Shown piece by piece: positions 23,232-35,200 of a stretch of DNA of 44,908 nt. The notes below the pieces were generated by a model that saw nothing but the letters and a program-made list of their open reading frames with translations, made no database searches and was not told where the DNA came from. Position 1 is the stretch's first letter; every line of letters starts with the position of its first letter. The stretch is taken from contig MNCI01026473.1 of assembly GCA_015680685.1 (NCBI GenBank), positions 480,488 to 525,395 on the forward strand, in the 5' to 3' direction. Source of the stretch: Gnetum montanum (Eukaryota > Streptophyta > Gnetopsida > Gnetales > Gnetaceae). The position numbers and the translations under genes were made by a program.

Positions 23232-26200
23232 TCACTGCTCCTGTCTTGTCATCTCGTTATCCATCTCATCAAATTTGTGTGTTAAAACTTCAATGCCTAT
23301 GGGTGTAAGTACATGCAAAACCAGTGCCTCCAGTGTTCTCGGAAACTGTTTCTGTAAAGAAAATTAGAAAGTTAGATCCCCTTGAACTTCCTGTTTAAAA
23401 GTAGTCATTAAGTATCATCATACACAATGGCATGATCAGCTGCTGTCCTCCAGAACATAATAAATGGACATCATTATCCCATGTCCAGACTTTATGGTCA
23501 TAAATTAATTTTGATTTTTTCTTGTTTTGTTTTTAATATTTTTTTGAGAAAAATCTTTCAATTTCATATTTTTGAAATGTTCACTTGATGTTAAACAAAT
23601 GCCTAAATCTTAGGCCTCGACATTTTTCAAATGTTAGCACAACTATGCAACACGAGGGAAAAATACTTGTTACCTATGCACACCTATCCCACTTTTGATG
23701 CTTCAATATGAAAATATTTAATTCTTGTCATATGTTGCATTTATCTCTTCTTCTTCTTTTTTCATTTTTTATTAATCTGAGCAAGGAACAGATGCTCCTG
23801 CTGAACTGTAGCAGTTATTTCTAATTCAAAATTTCCCCGCAAGTGGTATCAGAACTGGTTTCAGATTTTTCTGTTCATGGAGGCCATAACATTCAAATCT
23901 TGCTGGCAAAACCTTAGAAACAATAACGTATACAACATCAAATGAACTGGTAGCATCTAAACATAGCGATACATTTTGCAGCTTTCTTAAGATTCAAAGC
24001 AATCTATGTAAAACTGAAAGAGTTTAGCACACCCTCAAACTGCCAAAATTCATGTTGAATCTTCTATACATTTTCATACAATATTGAAATAGTTTGTCAA
24101 AGATTAAAAATAGAAAAACTGCTGGACAAGATAACATTCCTATGGAAGCTTAGAAAGCATTAAGACATACAGCCGCTGAGTCACTAATAAATTTATTTAA
24201 CAAAATTTCGATGGATGGAGAAATGCCCAATAATTGGAGAAAAAGCATAGTTCCCATTTACAAAAATAAAGGAGATGTGCAAAATTGTGCAAATTAGAGA
24301 AAGATGAAGCTAATGAGCCATACTATGAAGCTTTGGGAGAGAGTTATAAAGTAAATTCAACAGCTTTGGAAGAAATGTTTGACTCAAAATGCTTAAAAAC
24401 TAGTAGAAGTAAGACAGAATATATGGAATACAATTTCAATAACAATATAAACAGTGGTGAAATAGAAGTGGCAATTCAAGGCCAAAAAGCTCCTCACTGA
24501 GTTCTGCTATCTAGGATCAGTGCTTCAATCAGATGGTAAAATTGATAAAGATAGAAAAAATAGGATTGAGGCAGGATGGTCAAAATGGATCCAGGCAGGT
24601 GGTGCTCTATGTGATAAAAGAATCTCAATAAAATTAAAGGGAAAATTTCATAGGAAAACAATCAAACCTCCTATCTTGTATGGTGTTGAATGTTAGATAG
24701 TACAAGAGAGGCATGAACAACGAATCAATGTGGTAGAAATGCAAATGTTTGCTTGGATGTTCAATGTTACTTGAAGAAATAAACTACATAATACAAGCAT
24801 TAGAGGAAGCCTAGGAGTGGCTTCAATTTCAAATAAGTTATAGGAATGATGTCTTAGATCGCTTCAGCATGGGTAAAGAAGATTAGATAATGAACCTATT
24901 GGAAAAAACTTGTTACATCATTGTAAAAAATAATTGAAAATAATCTAAAGAAATTGCAAATAACTAAAGATTTAGCTCTTTATAAAAACAAAAGGCGAAA
25001 ATGTTTGCTTGGATGTTCAATGTTACTTGAAGAAATAAACTACATAATACAAGCATTAGAGGAAGCCTTGGAGTAGCTTCAATTTCAAATAAGTTATAGG
25101 AATGATGTCTTAGATGGCTTCAGCATGGGTAAAGAAGATTAGATAATGAACCTATTGGAAAAAACTTGTTACATCATTGTAAAAAATAATTGAAAATAAT
25201 CTAAAGAAATTGCGAACAACTAAAGATTTAGCTCTTTATAAAAACAAAAGGCGAAAAAGAACTTACATAGCTGACGCCATTTTGTTGGGGCAAGGCTAAG
25301 ATGATGATTATTTTTTTTCAAAAAAGATCAGGTGTTATATTAACAAAAGCAGCCGTACAATGGCCAGAAAGCTCCAAACCAGCCAAGTTCCGCCAACCAC
25401 CCACACAGACAAAATTGGATGGAGGCCATCCCAACAAAACCAGCCGTTTTGGCAATACCAAGAAGCAAGATGATGATGATTATTGAAATACATTGTATAG
25501 TATATTTCGTGCATACTCAGCCACCTCTTGCATTTGGCCTGTGATTTTCTTAAAAGTATCACACACTCCAGATCTTATATGTACTTCATTGTTTTAATTG
25601 TAGTTTTTCTGACTTTCGTACTTGGCACCAGTCTTCAAGTTTGTCTTGTTTAAATTTGTTTAAACTTCTTGTCATGAATAAGCATGTCGCCCCCGTTGTA
25701 TATGCTTCTTGTTCCTTTATTATATGTATGCACATTGTCATGTAAAACCATAGTGCCTTAATTTTTGGGTGCTCCTTTTAATAATACAGAAAAATCGATT
25801 TTTGATGGAAAAGATTGAACCTATACTTTATGAACAACTTGAGATTGCAAACAAGAATATGTTTATAACACGGTAACCAAGAAAACTAACTTCATATTAG
25901 CCGTTTCATTCATCTATATTAAGCCCACTCTTTATAATAATAACATCATTGCTGAAAGCCTACTAACTTTATTATGAATGGTATATAAATGGAATACCAT
26001 GATTTATACTTCTGAAATTTTAGTTTATGCATGAGTCTATTTTCATATTAAATCGCATCGTGTACAACAAATGTTTTTTAATTTTACAAGTTAATGTAAT
26101 TTATAAGCATAAAGGCATTCTAACATGTAAGAAAGTCCCGGCATTGAAGGAACGTGGTGAGTTTCACCTACATGGTGAAAAGGATTGACTAACACTATAC

Positions 26201-29200
26201 AAAAATTGTTGAAATTAAACTGGTCCAATAAATTTATAAGGCCTAAGCTGTACTTCAAAGATGTAATTAAAAAGAGTTTCAGATTCATGTATATGTCTGG
26301 GTAAGCATAATTTTTTATGCATGTTCCCAATACATCCCCAACCTGTTTCCTAAAAACAACCCCCAATCTGAAATTTGCCTACCAACATATTTCCACGTTT
26401 ATGTATTCCCTAAACCCAATGATAATTTTATGCTCATAAAATAGGGTATTATGTTAACAGCATTGGAGCTTAGCATGTCTATCTTTTGGTATTAATACTT
26501 ATGCAGGAATAGAGGAAGCTACTCTAAATCCAAAAGCTTCCTCGTCGTATAATTGGCCAATTTTAGTTAAGAGATGCAGAATAGATCTCTCTCGTAGTGC
26601 TCTATGGTGCAAACCTGTGATATGCTAGGCTATACTAAGGCTTCCTACCTTCCATTTATAGAATATTTCCCAGCAATTCCTAGTTGATCTTACCTTTCAC
26701 ATTAGCCTCTACTAGTTACCTATGCAAAATCCTAGAATAAGTACTTCTTGAAACCAACATGATAATTTCTAAAGACGCTGGGAAGGTCAGGCCTAATAAA
26801 GTCTTAACAGCTTCCCACAGGTGATTAAATGCTGATATGCCACGATTTATCTGAAACAAGAAAGCAGGTGATGCTCTATTTGCAATTAAGCCATTGCTCC
26901 TTCACAATTATCTTATAATACTGCATATTATGTTAAATGAAAGCTGAAACCTATACTTACCAACTTTTCACAATTTTTTTGTTAATTTTCTTACTTTTTA
27001 TTTTTATTCATCATATAACTTCAATCCTAAGAATATGAACAATTCGGTGTGTAATACATGAACAACAAATTAACTCAAATCTGAAAAAATTAAATTCAAC
27101 TTCGACGTAAAGTTTCTGCTTATTGCCACATTTATTTCACAGCTATCTTAATGCTATTGTCATGTTATAATTCAGCCGGTATTTAAAAAATCCTCGTAAA
27201 GCATAGTCAACCAATTACCACTGTTCAAATGTACTTACAACCATAACGAGTAGAACTTTTTGAAGGGTGGCAGCTTTTATGTGTCCGAGTATATTTGCAA
27301 CTATTTCTCCATTGCAGGAAGGATCCATTTGTTCAGAACTGGGTTGCATGTTGACATCTACAGATGGATTCTCTTCAAAAGAGCCTGCACTTTGATATCT
27401 CATTTTAGTATCCGGAAATATGTGACTTTCAACAGACATATATTCATGAACATTTGAAATAAGAATATTCAGCACAAGAGACTCATATGCATCCAAATTT
27501 TGCAAGCTAAGTTGGCTTTTTGATGTATTGAGCTTCATCGTCATTGCATTTGAAGACATATTAGCAATATGAGACATCATATCACTTGGGTTGTGTAAAG
27601 TTTCGCATTTTTTAGGTTCCTGCATGGAAAGGTCATCAAGAAGTTGTGTAGGAACAAATTTTTTTCCATCTTGTGTGTAGTAAGCACAGTCAGCCTTGCA
27701 CTGAATTTCTTTTTCATTTTGATGTGCGCAGGATGTAGCTATCTGGTCAGCTGATTCGCTGTTCATTACACAATTTATTTCATTGTCAGGAACTGAAGTG
27801 AATATCACTTAAAGATAAAAATAAATTCAATTCAGGATTGCATGTAGCCACCTTGGATGCACTTCACTGCACAGACAGCCCGAATATTTTCCTTTGATGA
27901 GTTCCTGATCACTTTTGGCATGCAAACTTTGCAGCATTCGCTTCTGATAATTTCAACAACCAAAAAAATACAAAGGGCATTGAAAGCCCATCAGACAAAA
28001 GAATAATAATGTTATGAATTTACCGTTCGCTGCAAACAAACTACATTGATGTCTGAACAGTAATGAAAATGGCCAGTTAAAAAAAAGTATAATGAACATT
28101 TGTCTAATCTCAAATAAACTGGATTTGATATGGGGCAGAATGTTTAAATCTAAAAACCACATTCAAAAGTCTAGGAATACGAATCAAATGTATCAGGAAA
28201 AGTAAATTACTCATTCATTGTAATCATTTTACCTTTAAAAAACTAATGAAATCAAGATAACGTTCAAGTTTCCAATCTTCAAAAAAAAAAAAAAAAACTT
28301 ATTCAAAGTTTATTAAAAAAAAATATAAAAAACTCGGGTTCTGGAAGGAACGTCTCACCTTCTCATCATCGATTAATCTGTTGTCCAGAGATCATTTTGG
28401 TGGAAACACACGACAGCATTCAAATATATATCTCGTGAGAGTTCAGTTAGATGAGACAACAAACTAGCGCAACAAAAAAAGTGTACAAGTGATGGACAAA
28501 CTAAACAGAGTTTGTGTGCATCTGCATGTGTACAAGGTATCTGTATCAACCTGCTTGTTATGCGCCGTAAATAATAAGCATCCATGTGTGGTTGCATTGA
28601 TTGCATAATTTTTGATGGCCACCAAAAATTAACAGCAATTGTCATGCCAGCACTTTCGACCTGATGAAACCTGTCCATCCAGCAAGTAATATTATTGGAG
28701 TCCGACTTGATTCAAAAACCATAAAAGCTTACATCTATAAGAGGGCCACAGTCCAAAAAAATAAAACTAGATATCTGTTATTTCTAATATTCTTCAACAG
28801 CGATAACATGTATAGAAACACAGTACTCATAACAAGTACATCCTTTGATTTCATATTTGAATAAATGAAAAAGAAAATCCAATTTTAGGCAGGGCGTTCA
28901 AGTGTGACTTACTCCTATATGACAATATTAACTGAAAGGTAGCGGTTCAGTTTAGCAGAAGTATGGGAAACGCATTGTAGAATAATAAAGAGTTATAATT
29001 TTAATAGACAGAGCATGTCGCTTGTGGTCAAAATAGAGAACAATCAAATATCATTATAGCTGACCTATTTTTCTATCCTTTCAAGAATACAGGATACAAA
29101 ATAATGATTATTCTTCAGTCAATAATTGCACAATAAAGTACAAACAGTCATCAGCTGTTAGCTGTGATCTAATAACACAAATTTGGCATCATTTCGCATT

Positions 29201-32200
29201 ATCAGCCTGCAGTTAATCTAAGTTTTTCCTCTATATTTTGCCCTGCTTCCTTCTGCTTTTCTTCTGCTAGAAGTGACTGCAAATCACTGCCATTCGCCAG
29301 ACTATTGAACTCAACAGACTTGGATGGCAAGGACGGATATCGTCTCTGGCATAAGGTCATCAGCCTCTTAACTGACTGCAAATACTTTCTAGTAGTCTCA
29401 TCATTCATGATGTGAGCCACACTGTTGGTATAAATCTTTTCTCGTGCAGAACGTTCATGGATACCAACCATAGTAACACCAATCGGCCATGGAGCATTGC
29501 CAATAGCCAGCTTTATATATTGATCCATTGCAGCTAAATAATCCTTCTTAATGCAACATTCCACAATGATCAAAAGTCCTTGCTTAATGTCGTCTGGTAA
29601 AGCCTTCTTCCTACAGAAGTTGAACAAGGGCGTCAGGTAGCGCGCGCACTGCTTAAAAGTGGCATACATACTTTTGCCTTTGCCCGTCCTCTTCTCGGCC
29701 TCGGGCCGATCCTCGAGCTCCTGCTCCCACTCATTCAGCAACCTCTTAAAGAACACCAGAATCTTATCCTCATCGCAAAGCTCATCAAAATTTGCTTTCA
29801 TCTTCTTCAAATCCTTATCACAATCTACACCAGAGGAGCCGCCATTATCTGGATCATCCAGGCCCTCCTTATCCTTCACGTCCTCTCCCTCTTCCTTTTC
29901 CGCCTTCTTGCGCTCCATAACAATTCCACTCTTTTCCTTGCGCTTGAGCTCCGCCAGGTCGCGCAAGAAATCGTTCCGCTGCCCCTCGGTCATGTCGCTA
30001 TCAACATCAACAATTCCCGATTTCAACAGGATCTTCAGCCGATCAAGCCGTGCTTCATCGTCTTCACCGAAAAGCGTGATCGGCTGCTTCAGAATTCTCA
30101 GACGCCGGATGACCTCTGCGCGCGGCAGAACGAGTTCATCGATGCGAAGTTCTTCCTCACCGGAGGCCGCAGACGCCTTAGATTTATCGGATTTCAACGG
30201 CGCGGACGCGTTCTGCTTATCTGCATTTTCGGAGGCGTTTTTCCTTAGGGTTTTGAGATGGAGTTCCTGCTGCTCTTCTTCGCGGATGCGTTCGATTTCT
30301 TTTTGCTCGATCTCCGATCGTTTGATAAATTTGCGGCCGCCGAAGTTGGTCTGTACTTGCTTCCGCTTACGCTCCAGCTCCTTCTTCAGGAAATCCATGG
30401 CGAACACCAAAACCAGAGAATTGAGTGAACCGTTCGGTATCAGCAAATCACGTAACTATTTCTGCAGCGCTACGCGGTACGCTTCCCGTCGAAAAACGCG
30501 AACTAATTTCGGCTTTTAAATTTCACTTCATATTATAATGCTGCTCCTTTCCTTTTTCCGGTATTTTATTTTTAAGTGTTTTTATTCCATGTATCATCTT
30601 AATCGTGTGGTAGAGGCAAGTGCTGGTTAAAAAATATTTAAAAAACAGTCTTGGTAAAACATCTTTGGGCTAATCTTAACCAAAGATCCACTGTAGCCGC
30701 GTCATGTGTCTATGTTACCTCTCATCTCCTTCTTACAACTTCTTTTGGAACCTATAGTTCCCAATGGGTTCTTCCCGTGTCATAAGAGTTTTTCTTGGAA
30801 GCTAAAACCTTTATTTATTCCATGTATCATCTTAATCGTGTGGTAGAGGCAAGTGCTGGTTAAAAAATATTTAAAAAACAGTCATCTTTGGGCTAATCTT
30901 AACCAAAGATCCACTGTAGCCGCGTCATGTGTCTATGTTACCTCTCATCTCCTTCTCACAACTTCTTTTGGAACCTATAGTTCCCATTCGGTTCTTCCCG
31001 TGTCATAAGAGTTTTTCTTGGAAGCTAAAACCTTTATTTATTTATTTTTGGTATGACCTGAAAACTACTTTCTTAACCTGTAAGACATAGTTAAATTAGA
31101 ACTTTGTAACTCAATATTGCTCATCAAAATCAAATCTATAACTTGGAGCTTCCAAAAAAAGAGTCCAATATCAAATCTATAACTTGGAGCTTCCAAAAAA
31201 AGAGTCCAATAAACAATGAGGTGTTGGAACAGTGATAAGACCCTTGATTTGGAAGCTTCAGGTCATGGGTTCAATTCCAGTAGAGTTCTAATTAAACTAT
31301 ATATCTTGGGATGTGCTGATGTTTCCTTTATTTCCAATTCCAGCATTAGGGTGTATCTATGTTTCACTTAATTCAGGTTCCAATACCCTCCTTTGCACCA
31401 TGCTAATGCCTGGATATCTAAGTCATAAGTTTTATTCCACTAACTTATGAATAAAAAAAGATTGGAAGGCAATGTTGACTTATAATAACAAAATTATTTC
31501 AACTTAAAATGGTATGATCTTAAAGAATATACTAGGTGTTGGAACCCAACTAATTATAATATAGATCCATCCCAAAATATACAGTCCAATTAGAACTTTA
31601 TAACTCAACATTGCACACCAGAATCAAACCCAGGACTTCAACTTTCAAATCAACAGCCTTACCACTAAGCTAACACCTCATCAAAAATCATAGAGGCTAT
31701 ACTATAAAATGAGATCATTAAGAACTTGTTAATGCATTATTTTATTAAACATCAAATCAAACAGCATATAACTAGACAAAATAAAACACACCACTTATAT
31801 AATTCAATTAATTCCAAGGTGCTTTGCTTCAGAGAGGGACTGCAAATGGGCCTCAAAAGTATACAAATAAGCTAAGAATTTGACATCAAGCTTTTCATTT
31901 TAGTGGAAATATTGGCATATGGCTCTCCACAAATTATGAAAAACACTGATAACATGATTAACCAAGTCAGCTGTTATTGGCAGAAGCCGAATCTTTTTGA
32001 CTATATATACTCCACGGCACATAGCCAATACAATACTTCTGTAAAATTTAAGTATAACATGAAGTTGCTTCAAGTATGATTTGAATTTGCAGTATCTTTC
32101 CTCCCTTAATACTCATCAAACAACAAGATAATTAAGCATATCTCATTGGCATCACATCACATCAATAATTTCTTTATTAGTCTGTTTTTCTTATTAACTT

Positions 32201-35200
32201 GCATTTCCATTATAACAAACAACTTAAGGCCATCTGATGTTTCAAATCCTTAAGATTGTTTTTGTTTTCAAGTATTATATTAATCAAGTCTAGTTTCTTC
32301 ATCTTTTGCAATTAGCATTTCATAAAACAGTATCAACGTTTCACAGTCTACTAGATACCAATTGCTCCCAAAATAATGCAAGTTATAGCTACCGGATAAA
32401 TTGTGTGTAGACAGGCATTGTGTAGACCATCTTACCATCCTTCAGGTAAAAATAGAGCATCCCCAGCTTGCAAGCAAACCTTCTGAAAAGAGTCCAATGC
32501 ATGTTTGGCCAATGGATGTACATTAAAATCAGGTTTGCTGAGATCAACAGAACTGCACAAATAAGCCAGTTAGGGTTTTGATCAGGTAAACAGCTATTAA
32601 GAATCAGCCATTTTATAGTAAAAATATAATAATCTCAGTGTACATGTGATTCGAAGCTTCTCCATATATTGCTCTGGGATATAGATTAGGAATCGTGCAA
32701 GGTGGCCACAATAGCACTGGAGCAATGGCACAGTTAAGACGCAGAAAGAAAAGTGATCAACACTACTGCATTGAAAAATAATAGAAAACATATATACCGT
32801 AAAAACTGAAGTGAACATAATCACATTTGAATCATAATTGACATTCAAACCGGCATAACCTCAGCCAATTGGATAACTGCTATAAAAGCATTTATCAGCA
32901 CATTGCAAGCTTTTAGAAATTATGAGGAGACCATCTTATAAGTAGGGACAATGCTGATTAATTTTTGGTTTTTTTAACTAGTATGAAGTCATACTAAAAA
33001 ATATTGTGCACTGGTCACGAACCAGTCCACTCAGTCAACAGCTAACTATAAATCATTCCATGGATATAATGTTGGCTACTGCTCAAACCAGATACATTCC
33101 AAAAAATATCGTTACATAGAAAACCTCTTAACCGAATAGACTATGGATTTGAAATTGTTTTAACATAATGACATAAACCCAAGAAACATTTAACCATGGT
33201 TAACATTGAGCTTGAAAGTCTTCTAAATAATCCAGAGTTGTACCGGTTTTAAAAGAGGGGACAGTATTGACATTTTCCTTGTTACCAAGGATTTCTTTTT
33301 GGCACAGAACAAACATCTATCTCTAATTAACCCAATGGTACTGTCGTTGTATATTCCAACTACATTTCTTGGGACTAAATACGGTCTAGATAGTTATGAA
33401 TTAAGTTTCTACTCCAACCTCACCCCCACCCATCGTTTCTCTAATAAAAGTGTTCATCCAGTTATTCCAGAGATGCACCTCCTTTTGTGTTTTCGGTAAA
33501 GCGTAAACCCATTTCAAACAACCCTCAAAATTGACTGTAATGAAGGTTGACTAAAATACCTCAACTGATTATGCACAGGTGAGGTTAGTCTAAATAATCT
33601 TAGCCTGCAATTTAGAAATGAAATTAGAAGTAACAGTCAGCCTGCACTAAAACCTCGCTTAGCATTCTATCTGAACAATAGTGTTAAATATACTGTCAGT
33701 ACTATTAGATTAATTATATTATATGGCTACTTAATTATGGTTGATTAGTTACACATTAGCTTATATTTAGGCTAAGCGTTGAGTTTCTTTCTTTAAAAAA
33801 ATCTATCTAGGATGAGATTGCATGAGCCTTTCTACTACAAACTGGATGCCTTTCTAGCCAGTTGCCACTAGGTAAATCGTGCCTGTCGTTTGAAAGTCAA
33901 GGAATTTAACCTGCTATGTCACAGGGGCTTCTGTGTTGCAAAACATGCAAAACCTACCTCCCTCTCCCCACCTCTGGCTCTCCCCAGAACTCAAAATTTA
34001 TCAAAACCATCATTGAAATGACAATAGCCAGCAAAAACAAAAACCTAGCAATCAGAAGATAAAGCGCTATAAACCTAGCCTTCATGCGTCGACGTGGCCC
34101 CGTTTACACAGCCGCCTATTCCGGCCTGTAAATAAGAGGGTCTTCCGCCTCATTTAGGCAGCTTTGAGTAGTTGTAGCGAAGTGCTTACATTTTGCTTTT
34201 GTAGAAGTTAGATTATTTTCCCAAGTGCATGCCCACAGTGTGATGCTTGTAATTGTACGACACCTTTATTCGAGTGTGACGTACTTGGACGCGCACATGA
34301 CCGGAAATAAAAATCGAGATTACTTCATCATTGCAGCATTCACTTAGTTTTAATTGTTTAATTGTTATTGTTATTTATTGTTTTCTTAGTTAATATTTCT
34401 TTACCATCATTTACTATTCTTGTTGTTAACTGTGGAATGAGTACGACTTAATCACGAGCATTTAAGTGTGGCTACTTGGTAACCCAGTGTACCTAGGATC
34501 TACGCTTGGTAATCCTAGTAGTAGTCGTGCATGAGGTCCAAGATGTGTACAGATGATTAAGGAACGGATGCTCATCGCACTTAGGCTAGCATAGACTCAT
34601 TTTCTATTGCTCATTAGTTTAATCAAGATTATTTTCCATTGTCTCTAGGAGTAGCATTAGTTTAGGATCACATCATATGCCTCACTCTGGACTAAACCAT
34701 ACGTGACAAAGCAAATACTAGTCTAGGTGAAAAGACAGTGAACTGCGATCAACGTGTAACGATCTAGATACCACAACTAGCTTGTCCGTGGAGTTCGACC
34801 GGATCGCGCATGAATGCTCGTATTCGTATGGTTGAGTGTAGGGGTACCTCGCCGCTCATCTCCAGATAATAGAAAACTAAAGAAACTGCAATATAAAATT
34901 GGAGATCTGAAGAGCTTCATTAATCCCCAAAAAGAACTAAAAGAACTAAAGTGTGGGAACTGAATGAATGTATCAATCATATATCTATCCTCTCACAATC
35001 ATTATCATCATCATCCTAGCTTTGTCCCAACAATATGAATCAGCTACATGAGTTCTCTTTTGTCATTCATCTTTATCAGGCACTAAGTCTTTATCTAATG
35101 TATCACAACGTCTTTTTAAAAAGAACATTTCAAGCCATAGATTGATTATCTAATCTGATACACAAGTTATAAAAAATTGGTTACTTATAGACGAAAACAC

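Larger units (their letters stand above)
23352..27238 (-). other. intron 11 of JmjC gene
   Basis: Donor GTAAGT at 27238 and acceptor TTTCTTTACAG at 23352; both are in phase 0. The intron is 3.9 kb and contains a plus-strand LINE with a nested second LINE (24090-25484). The rest (23352-24090 and 25490-27238) is AT-rich with no recognised feature. Confidence 0.8.
28671..32435 (-). other. intron 8 of JmjC gene, host of PRP18
   Basis: Donor GGATG|GTAAGA at 32435 and acceptor GGACAG at 28671 split the Trp codon before the third iron-binding His. The 3.77-kb intron holds the whole PRP18 gene (29202-30398), a 233-bp tandem duplication (30581-31036) and SINE-like repeats (31085-31680). Confidence 0.85.

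Noticed and set aside
26716-26850. In-phase candidate last exon for the JmjC gene (INRGISAFNHLWEAVKTLLG...stop)
   Set aside because: It has a good acceptor and fits the phase, but the peptide does not match the family. The exon at 23351-23232 encodes FPRTLEALVLHVLTPIG, which does. It remains possible as a minor alternative end.
27953-28162. Minus-strand hydrophobic open frame near JmjC exon 10
   Set aside because: It reads through intron 9; the Phe/Leu-rich composition comes from AT-rich sequence.
29659-30519. Long plus-strand open frame, Ser/Arg-rich
   Set aside because: It is the antisense shadow of PRP18; the composition reflects the reverse of Lys/Glu codons, with no family similarity.
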